DNA of 6,895 bases from Kiritimatiellia bacterium (GTDB lineage Bacteria; Verrucomicrobiota; Kiritimatiellia; RFP12; UBA1067). Under the pieces are notes generated by a model. The model saw only the letters and a program-made list of their open reading frames with translations, was not told the DNA's origin and ran no database searches. Of the stretch, positions 1 through 5,308 are shown piece after piece. Both the position numbers and the translations under genes were made by a program. The stretch is taken from positions 1 to 6,895 of the forward strand of contig JAKSOY010000235.1 of assembly GCA_024405255.1 (NCBI GenBank), in the 5' to 3' direction. Position 1 is the first letter of the stretch. The number at the start of each line of letters is the position of its first letter.

Positions 1-21
1 GATTTCAATGCAATCTTGAGG

Positions 22-50
22 TTGCAGAGTCGGCGAGAAAATGAGATAAT
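22..50 (+). promoter_or_regulatory. Weak candidate promoter just upstream of psd
   Basis: A GATAAT hexamer (45-50, five of six matches to the -10 consensus) lies 17 nt downstream of TTGCAG (22-27), which matches the -35 consensus at only three positions. The -10 ends 7 nt before the psd ATG, so transcription from it would begin at or next to the start codon and give a leaderless message. No good Shine-Dalgarno precedes psd, which fits that idea. The stretch is AT-rich against a GC-rich background, so a chance match is quite possible. psd may instead be read from a promoter further upstream, outside the window. Confidence 0.25.
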
Positions 51-57
51 AATACCC

Positions 58-840
58 ATGAACGAACAAAAGCCAGATTTCTCGAACAAGTCGTATCTCC
101 TTCCGCACATCAATCCGGAAGGGAAGCGTTTTGGCATTCCCACGCTGATCGCGGCGGTGCTGCTGCTTGCGGCGACGATCGCCAGCGGCGTCTTTGCGTT
201 TTCGGTCGGACCCGGGACCGAGCATCGTCTCATCTTCGGGGTTCTCGCGATCGGCCTCGCGTTTCTGTCGGCGCCGTTTCTGCTGCTCGCCTACGGCGTG
301 TTCCTATTCTTCCGCGACCCCGAGCGCTATCCGCCTGCGGACGAGAAGACGATCCTCTCGCCGGCCGACGGACGCGTCTGCATGATCCGCGACGTGCCGT
401 TGCCGAAGGAGCTCCATGACGCACTGCCGTCGGGCGTCTCGCCCGAGGCCACCTACACGCGCGTGAGCGTCTTCATGAGCGTCTTCAACGTCCATGTGAA
501 CCGCATGCCCACCGCCGCGAAGATCCTCAAGATGGTCCATGTGCCCGGCAAGTTCTTCAACGCCTCGCTCGACAAGGCTTCGACGGACAACGAACGCTGC
601 TGCTACCTGCTCGAAACGCCCGACAAGGTCCTTTACGGCGTCGTGCAGATCGCCGGCCTCGTCGCCAAACGCATCGTGCCCTTCGTCCAGACGGGCGCCT
701 CCCTCGCGCGCGTCGAGCGTTTCGGCCTCATCCGTTTCGGTTCCCGCCTCGACGTCTACCTCCCCGCCGGCGTGCCCGCCGAAGTCCGCGAGGGTCAGAT
801 CATGGTCGCCGGTGAAACCGTACTCGGCCACCTCAAATAA
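58..840 (+). CDS. psd: Phosphatidylserine decarboxylase proenzyme, short type
   Basis: This is a pyruvoyl-dependent, membrane-associated enzyme that decarboxylates phosphatidylserine to phosphatidylethanolamine, the last step of PE synthesis. The 260-residue product has two hydrophobic segments near the N-terminus (about 29-50 and 58-85), followed by FFRDPER (84-90), SPADG (101-105, likely catalytic Asp104), VFNVHVNRMP (142-151, His147) and the self-cleavage region RFGLIRFGSR (221-230). By family knowledge, autocatalytic cleavage between Gly228 and Ser229 would give a beta chain of 228 residues and a 32-residue alpha chain whose N-terminal Ser becomes the pyruvoyl group. The FGS form and the short length fit the archaetidylserine-decarboxylase-like (PSD-A) subgroup rather than the longer E. 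coli type with LGST. ATG at 58 was chosen because the in-frame TTG at 16 would add a charged leader before the membrane segments. No clear Shine-Dalgarno is visible. pssA, the preceding pathway step, follows 20 nt later. Confidence 0.95.
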   Translation: MNEQKPDFSNKSYLLPHINPEGKRFGIPTLIAAVLLLAATIASGVFAFSVGPGTEHRLIFGVLAIGLAFLSAPFLLLAYGVFLFFRDPERYPPADEKTILSPADGRVCMIRDVPLPKELHDALPSGVSPEATYTRVSVFMSVFNVHVNRMPTAAKILKMVHVPGKFFNASLDKASTDNERCCYLLETPDKVLYGVVQIAGLVAKRIVPFVQTGASLARVERFGLIRFGSRLDVYLPAGVPAEVREGQIMVAGETVLGHLK

Positions 841-845
841 AAGTT

Positions 846-851
846 GAAAGG
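846..851 (+). promoter_or_regulatory. Shine-Dalgarno of pssA
   Basis: GAAAGG ends 9 nt before the ATG at 861, in the short gap after the psd stop. It fixes the pssA start and lets the gene be translated independently of psd. Confidence 0.7.
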
Positions 852-860
852 TTTGAAAAA

Positions 861-1775
861 ATGAGCAAATTCCGTCTCCGCGGCAAGCGCCGCAAAAACA
901 AGACGCCGCGCGAAGGCAGCATTCCGCTGCGCGCGATGGCCCCGAATCTCATCACGTCCCTCGCCGCCTGCGGCGGCATCACCAGCATCACGATCGTCGC
1001 CACCAACTACGCCCACACGCTCGCCGGCACGCCGGCGACCCCGCGGGACTGGTTCAAGGCCCTGCTCGCGCTGCTTGTCGCCTGCATCTGCGATGCGATG
1101 GACGGACGCGTCGCGCGCCTTCTCAAGTGCAGTTCGAAGCTGGGGGCCGAACTCGACTCGCTGGCGGACTTCGTCAACTTCGGTGTCGCACCTGCCATGT
1201 TCATGTACTTCTGGTGCCTCTGCTCGCAGCCCCAGATGACGCTGTTCGTCCGGAATCTGCTCTTGTGCACGGCGCTTTTCTACGCCATGTGCGACGCCTT
1301 CCGTCTCGCCCGCTTCAATACGATGCTCGAACAGCCGACGATTCCCTACTGGAAGCACTTCTTCCTCGGGGTGCCCGCGCCGGGCGGCTGCTGGATGGTG
1401 CTCACGCCCGCGATTCTCTCGCTCGCGCTCGAGGCCAAGGAGACGGCGCCGCTAGTCGCCGGCGCAATGCAGAACGTCTACTTCGGCATGTTCATGCTGC
1501 TCTTCATCGGCTGCCTGATGGCGAGCCGCCTGCCCACGATCTCGCTGAAGTCGATCCACATTTCGCGCTCCTACATGCTGCCGACGATGGCGGGCCTTCT
1601 GCTGATCATCGCCTTCCTCGTCTCCCAGTTCTGGCTGACGCTCGGCATCATCGGTGTCGGCTACATCCTCACGGTGCCGTTCGTCGGACTCATCTTCTTG
1701 CGCGTACGCGCCAAGTATCTGCGTGAACAGGGTGGCGCCGCCCCCGAACCCGCGCCGCAAACGCCAGCCGCCTAA
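861..1775 (+). CDS. pssA: CDP-diacylglycerol--serine O-phosphatidyltransferase
   Basis: This integral membrane enzyme transfers phosphatidyl from CDP-diacylglycerol to L-serine, giving phosphatidylserine and CMP; the neighbouring psd product then decarboxylates it. The full CDP-alcohol phosphatidyltransferase signature DGxxARx8Gx3Dx3D is present with exact spacing: D81, G82, A85, R86, G95, D99 and D103. Asp78 lies just before it. The stretch AFRLARFN (146-153) is typical of PssA within this superfamily and argues against PgsA. The 304-residue chain begins with a very basic tail (residues 4-14), then has about seven or eight hydrophobic segments (for example about 28-50, 205-222, 240-257 and 259-281), and ends in an Ala/Pro-rich tail (292-304). 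The start is supported by a Shine-Dalgarno. It sits 20 nt after psd and 15 nt before the radical SAM gene, consistent with a single operon. Confidence 0.94.
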   Translation: MSKFRLRGKRRKNKTPREGSIPLRAMAPNLITSLAACGGITSITIVATNYAHTLAGTPATPRDWFKALLALLVACICDAMDGRVARLLKCSSKLGAELDSLADFVNFGVAPAMFMYFWCLCSQPQMTLFVRNLLLCTALFYAMCDAFRLARFNTMLEQPTIPYWKHFFLGVPAPGGCWMVLTPAILSLALEAKETAPLVAGAMQNVYFGMFMLLFIGCLMASRLPTISLKSIHISRSYMLPTMAGLLLIIAFLVSQFWLTLGIIGVGYILTVPFVGLIFLRVRAKYLREQGGAAPEPAPQTPAA

Positions 1776-1790
1776 GCCTCGTTCCGAATC

Positions 1791-2708
1791 ATGTCGAATC
1801 TCTGCGAACTTTGTCCGCGACGCTGCCGAGCCGACCGTGAAAACGGTCGGCTTGGTTTCTGCCAGGCCGGCCCCCTTCCCCGCGTCTTTCGCTGGGGTCC
1901 CCACTTCGGCGAAGAGCCGCCCATCTGCGGCGAAACCGGTTCTGGCGCCGTTTTCTTCTCGCGCTGTACGATGCGCTGTCTCTACTGCCAGAACTCCCCC
2001 TGGAGCTGGCGGGGCGAGGGCAAGGACCTTTCGCTTCCCGAACTGACGGACATCTTCCGCGCCCTCGCCGTCAAGCATCGCTGCGGAAACTGGAATCTCG
2101 TTTCGCCCACGCCCTATCTGCCCGCGATTCGCGCGGCCGTTGTACCCCTGCGCGCCGAGGGCATTCATCTGCCGTTCGTCTATAATGTGAGCGGCTACGA
2201 ACGCGTGGAGACGTTGAAGGAATACCGCGACCTGTGCGACATCGCCCTCATCGACTTGCGCTACGCCAATGAAGCGACCGCGCGCGCCGCCTCTTCCGCA
2301 CCCGGCTATGTGGCGGCCGCACGTGCCGCCGTCAAACATCTGTGGGAAACCCTGGGACCGCTCGACGCCGAGGCGCCCGGCGCCGCCACCCGTGGTGTCA
2401 TCGTGCGCCTGCTCGTGCTGCCCAGACACGCCGAGGAGGCCATCGAGAATCTCGCGTGGCTCGCAACCGAATGTTCGCCCGCCGTGCACATTTCCGTCAT
2501 GAGTCAGTACGCGCCCGCGTTCGAGGCGCTGAAAACACCGCCGTTCGATCGCGTGGTGGCTGAAGAGGAATACGAGAGCGTGACTGAAGCCGCGGCCGAT
2601 TTCGGTTTTGAAAACGGATGGATCCAGGGTTTTGGCAGTCGCGACGCGTCCTCCGATCTCGTCGGGGAGAATATGACCGCCGGCGAAGGAACGGTTGGTA
2701 TCCAATGA
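1791..2708 (+). CDS. PflX-like radical SAM protein (COG1313 type)
   Basis: This is a probable cytoplasmic 4Fe-4S radical S-adenosylmethionine enzyme related to pyruvate-formate-lyase activating proteins. The cluster motif CTMRCLYC (Cys59, Cys63, Cys66) has the radical SAM CxxxCxxC spacing and is followed by QN. An N-terminal cysteine block, CELCPRRC (Cys5, Cys8, Cys12) plus Cys24 in LGFC, is characteristic of the PflX group and may bind another metal or cluster; Cys46 lies between the two. Other recognisable stretches are NLVSPTPYLP (102-111) and RGVIVRLLVLP (201-211). At 305 residues it has the family's usual size. ATG at 1791 places the cysteine block at the N-terminus, as expected. There is no clear Shine-Dalgarno, so translation may depend on coupling to pssA, which stops 15 nt upstream. 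The true substrate of this family is not settled to my knowledge, and no formate lyase gene is in the window. A hairpin is embedded in codons 12-22. Confidence 0.88.
   Translation: MSNLCELCPRRCRADRENGRLGFCQAGPLPRVFRWGPHFGEEPPICGETGSGAVFFSRCTMRCLYCQNSPWSWRGEGKDLSLPELTDIFRALAVKHRCGNWNLVSPTPYLPAIRAAVVPLRAEGIHLPFVYNVSGYERVETLKEYRDLCDIALIDLRYANEATARAASSAPGYVAAARAAVKHLWETLGPLDAEAPGAATRGVIVRLLVLPRHAEEAIENLAWLATECSPAVHISVMSQYAPAFEALKTPPFDRVVAEEEYESVTEAAADFGFENGWIQGFGSRDASSDLVGENMTAGEGTVGIQ
1826..1855 (+). other. 13-bp hairpin with GAAA loop inside a coding region
   Basis: Bases 1826-1838 pair with 1843-1855 around a GAAA loop (1839-1842). The central ten pairs (AGCCGACCGT against ACGGTCGGCT) are perfect Watson-Crick, extended outward by one G-U and two C-G pairs. 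It begins about 36 nt after the radical SAM start codon. A T-rich but interrupted stretch (TTGGTTTCT) follows, so it is at best a poor intrinsic terminator. It could act as an RNA stability, attenuation or pausing element within the operon, or be a chance product of codon choice. Confidence 0.5.
2685..2690 (+). promoter_or_regulatory. Possible Shine-Dalgarno for the HAD gene
   Basis: GAAGGA lies inside the 3' end of the radical SAM gene and ends 14 nt before the ATG at 2705. This is longer than ideal spacing, so the ATGA overlap (stop TGA at 2706-2708) probably contributes by coupling the two genes. Confidence 0.35.
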
Positions 2709-3304
2709 AGATCTATGTGGACATGGACGACGTTCTCTGCGAAACGGCGGCCAATCTCTGCCGTCTTGCTGAACGCGCCTTCGGCAAGCACGTGCCCTAC
2801 GAAAAGGTGTTCCAATTCGACCTGCAGGAGGTCTTCGGCCTCACGGACGACGAGATGAAGCGCTTTATGGTGCTCTCGCACGACTTCGATTCGCTGCTGA
2901 CCCATCCCGTCACGCCCGGTGCGCCCGAGGCCCTGCGCACCTTGCGCGAACAGGGCCACGACGTACAGATCATCACGGGACGCCCCGCCTCCGCGCACGC
3001 GCCGACAGAAGCATGGCTCACGCGTTACGGACTCGGCGACTTCCCGGTCACCTACGTCGACAAGTATGGACGCGACGCCTGCTACGCCCACAATCCGGAC
3101 GATCCGCCCACGGTCACGCTCCGCGAACTTCTCGCCCGTTCCTACGACCTCGCCATCGACGACTCGCCGAACGTGCTCACGCATCTCGCCGCCTGGCAGG
3201 CGACGCGCATCTTCGTCTTCAACCGTCCCTGGAACCAGTCGTTTACGCTCGCCCCGAACATGACGCGCGTCCAATCCTGGCAAGACATCCTCGCGCGCAT
3301 CTGA
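2705..3304 (+). CDS. HAD-superfamily 5'(3')-nucleotidase-like phosphatase
   Basis: This is a probable cytoplasmic phosphohydrolase of the haloacid dehalogenase superfamily, closest in pattern to 5'(3')-deoxyribonucleotidases (NT5C type). All four HAD motifs are visible in 199 residues: motif I YVDMDDVL (nucleophile Asp6, acid/base Asp8), motif II IITGRP (Thr91), motif III lysine in VDKYG (Lys120) and motif IV IDDSPNV (Asp152/Asp153, Mg2+ binding). The stretch between motifs I and II (about 12-75) is mostly helical in character and would form the C1 cap typical of this group. ATG at 2705 was chosen because motif I then falls at residue 6; an upstream in-frame ATG at 2618 would add 29 residues encoded within the radical SAM gene. 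The start overlaps the preceding stop as ATGA, implying translational coupling. The substrate is unknown; nucleotide phosphatase activity is inferred from family resemblance only. It ends one nucleotide from the convergent esterase gene. Confidence 0.82.
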   Translation: MKIYVDMDDVLCETAANLCRLAERAFGKHVPYEKVFQFDLQEVFGLTDDEMKRFMVLSHDFDSLLTHPVTPGAPEALRTLREQGHDVQIITGRPASAHAPTEAWLTRYGLGDFPVTYVDKYGRDACYAHNPDDPPTVTLRELLARSYDLAIDDSPNVLTHLAAWQATRIFVFNRPWNQSFTLAPNMTRVQSWQDILARI

Positions 3305-3305
3305 A

Positions 3306-5285
3306 TTACTTCAGCAGGTCCGTCCAGTCGTAGTCGAGCAACGCGCCGTTGACGACATCGGCGAACGGCACCATCGCGCTCGTGCGCACCGATTCGCCCC
3401 AGCTCTTCGGCGTACGAAGGCACTGGACACTCTTGAAGAGGTCCGGACGCACGGCAAACGCATGCGCCGCCGAAATGCAGGGACGTCCATGCGGAATCAT
3501 CTCCACCTTCTTGCCCGTGCGCGCCTTGAGCGCATCGCCTAGCGCGATCAGCTCTTCCGCACGCAGCCCCACCATCGACTTGCCCAGCAGGTAGAGCATC
3601 ACGGCCGGACCTTCATCCGCGTTCTTGATGCCATAGAACGGAAACTTCACCTTGCCCGTTTCGCCGACGCACGCGAGGTCCGCCACCATGATGGCTTCGC
3701 CCCGCTTCAGCACGTCCGGCACACGCGCCCGATGAATCGACCGCTGCGGACGATCGTCGACCACAAGAACCGCGCCCTTCACTTCGCCCTTCGGCAGGAA
3801 CGTGAGCGCGGGCACTTTCTGTCCGTCGGCGAACGAGAAGATCTCTCGCACAAGCGTGGCGCCATCCGCCAGCTTTTCCTCGCCGACCTTCGTCACGCGC
3901 ACGCCCAGCTGCTCCAGCGGACGAATCCCCGCGCGCGCCGCCGCGACCTGTGCGCGTGCCGCCGCATCGCGTACCGGACGCGCCTTCTCGGCGGACGCAA
4001 GATCGTCCTTCAAAAGCGCATAGATGCTGCGGAAGCCCGGCACCTTTGCGACCTTCCCTTCCGGCGTCACCCAGACGGCCTTGCCGTCAAGACCGTGATC
4101 GACCTTCTTGACGTCGAATCCGACATCGAGCTTGCGGCAGGCCTCGACATCGACCGGCGGCGTGGAGGTGTCGCCCGCGAGCCAACGGCGCATCCACTGA
4201 ATCGACGAGGTGCGTGTGGACTCCTTCCACCCGTGCGGGCCCGGTACGTCCGTCAGACCATAGCGTGTCGCGTCGAGGCCGCAGTTCGCCACCGTCTTTT
4301 TCACGACGTCGTACGAAGCGCGCGTACCTTCAATCCAGAAGAAGTCCTTGAAACAGCAGTGGATGCGAACGGCGTTGCCGCCCATCAGCACATAGCCCGC
4401 GTGGTTGAGGCCGAACGCGAGCTGGCCGAAGATGTTCTGTTCGGCATCCTGCGGACCGATCCGCCGGCACACATCGCGCAACGTCGTAATGTAGCACGAC
4501 GGGCAGGCCGTAGTAATACGCGGATCCATCGACTCTAGCAACGACGTCATCGTGCCACCGCCCGAGTTGCCCATGCAGCCGACACCGTCCTTGCGGATGT
4601 CGTCACGCGTGTAGAGGTAGTCAATCACGCGCATGCCGTCCCAAAGACGCATTTGCGCCGTACTCTGGCCCAGCAGTGCGGCGAGTGCGCCGTACTGGTT
4701 GTGCGGACCGCAGCAAATGCCGCCCGGCACCTGCACGCGTTCACCCTGGGAAATCGGGTCGTAGATCAAGACGGCGAATCCCTGCTGCACGCCCTGCACA
4801 CAGCCGCGCTGATAGTCGATCGACCCCTTGCCGTCGGCCGAGTGGCCGCAGGTGAGGATGATCGCCTTATAGGGTGCCTTGAACTTCGCGTTGTCGGGCA
4901 GGTAGAGGAGTCCCGTCACATACACGCCCGGACGGCTCTCGAACATCACCTTCTCGATCTTGTAGCCCTCGCGCGGAATCGTCGCGACGACTTTCGCGTT
5001 GAGCGGCGTGCGCGCGAACGTGAGTCCGCCGACGGCCGCCACGTACTTCGCATGCAGGTCCTTGCGGTAGGCCTCGTATTCAGCACGCGACTTCAACGCG
5101 CACCATTTGGCGTCCGCCGCCTTGTCGGCCGCATCGACTTCCTTCAGAATCGCCTCATAACCGAGCGTGCCCTCCGTCTTCTGAAGCAAGGGTGCATCCA
5201 GAAGTTTCGCGTAGTCGACTTGCGCCGCACACGCAAGTCCCGTCACCAGCACGACCGAACACGCACTCAACAACGACTTCAACAT
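3306..5285 (-). CDS. Secreted acetyl-xylan-esterase-like alpha/beta hydrolase
   Basis: This is a probable exported carbohydrate esterase that removes acetyl or similar acyl groups from polysaccharides. The 659-residue product starts with a signal peptide (Lys3, hydrophobic about 5-18, likely cleavage after Ala20 or Ala21). The catalytic domain covers roughly 85-370: CGHSADGK (146-153, oxyanion-hole region), nucleophile elbow GNSGG (Ser241), probable acid Asp314 in KDFFWIEGT, and His351 in GPHGW. After a linker (about 425-470, partly helical), residues about 475-659 resemble a second hydrolase domain (DGQKVPALTFLP at 487-498, VKGAVLVVDD at 502-511), but no GxSxG appears there, so it is probably non-catalytic. 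The mature part is cysteine-rich, with adjacent pairs 191-192 and 310-311. The start is set by a strong Shine-Dalgarno; a longer open frame to 5417 runs into the isomerase gene and lacks a signal peptide. It lies 23 nt after the isomerase gene and is probably cotranscribed with it. Confidence 0.85.
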   Translation of the reverse strand: MLKSLLSACSVVLVTGLACAAQVDYAKLLDAPLLQKTEGTLGYEAILKEVDAADKAADAKWCALKSRAEYEAYRKDLHAKYVAAVGGLTFARTPLNAKVVATIPREGYKIEKVMFESRPGVYVTGLLYLPDNAKFKAPYKAIILTCGHSADGKGSIDYQRGCVQGVQQGFAVLIYDPISQGERVQVPGGICCGPHNQYGALAALLGQSTAQMRLWDGMRVIDYLYTRDDIRKDGVGCMGNSGGGTMTSLLESMDPRITTACPSCYITTLRDVCRRIGPQDAEQNIFGQLAFGLNHAGYVLMGGNAVRIHCCFKDFFWIEGTRASYDVVKKTVANCGLDATRYGLTDVPGPHGWKESTRTSSIQWMRRWLAGDTSTPPVDVEACRKLDVGFDVKKVDHGLDGKAVWVTPEGKVAKVPGFRSIYALLKDDLASAEKARPVRDAAARAQVAAARAGIRPLEQLGVRVTKVGEEKLADGATLVREIFSFADGQKVPALTFLPKGEVKGAVLVVDDRPQRSIHRARVPDVLKRGEAIMVADLACVGETGKVKFPFYGIKNADEGPAVMLYLLGKSMVGLRAEELIALGDALKARTGKKVEMIPHGRPCISAAHAFAVRPDLFKSVQCLRTPKSWGESVRTSAMVPFADVVNGALLDYDWTDLLK

Positions 5286-5293
5286 GTGAACCG

Positions 5294-5299
5294 TCCTTT
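5294..5299 (-). promoter_or_regulatory. Shine-Dalgarno of the esterase gene
   Basis: Read on the minus strand, AAAGGA ends 8 nt before the ATG at 5285. It lies in the 23-nt gap after the isomerase stop and decides the esterase start over the longer in-frame extension. Confidence 0.75.
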
Positions 5300-5308
5300 C
5301 TTTCAAAC

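Noticed and set aside
3..44. Open frame ending in TGA at 42-44, possible C-terminus of an upstream gene
   Set aside because: Only 13 codons are visible and they carry no recognisable signature. Such a short open stretch occurs readily by chance, although a gene ending 13 nt before psd would fit an operon.
16..57. TTG start at 16 giving a 14-residue N-terminal extension of psd
   Set aside because: The ATG at 58 places the first membrane segment at the usual distance from the N-terminus, and the extension is Arg/Glu-rich without a Shine-Dalgarno.
1826..1860. Intrinsic terminator after pssA
   Set aside because: The stem is strong, but it lies 36 nt inside the next gene and the following T stretch is interrupted by GG and C, so efficient intrinsic termination is unlikely.
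1452..2705. 417-residue open frame on the minus strand across pssA and the radical SAM gene
   Set aside because: It is antisense to two well-recognised genes and spans their junction. The translation shows no family motif and is rich in Arg, Gly, Ala and Glu, as expected for a shadow frame in GC-rich DNA.
3732..4538. 268-residue plus-strand open frame inside the esterase gene
   Set aside because: It lies opposite the catalytic region of the esterase, whose triad and signal peptide are clear. The translation is Arg/His-rich with no recognisable domain.
5264..5285. Lipoprotein signal on the esterase (Cys19)
   Set aside because: The residues before Cys19 are Gly-Leu-Ala, which lack the Leu/Val/Ile expected at the -3 position of a lipobox; a signal peptidase I site after Ala20 or Ala21 fits better.
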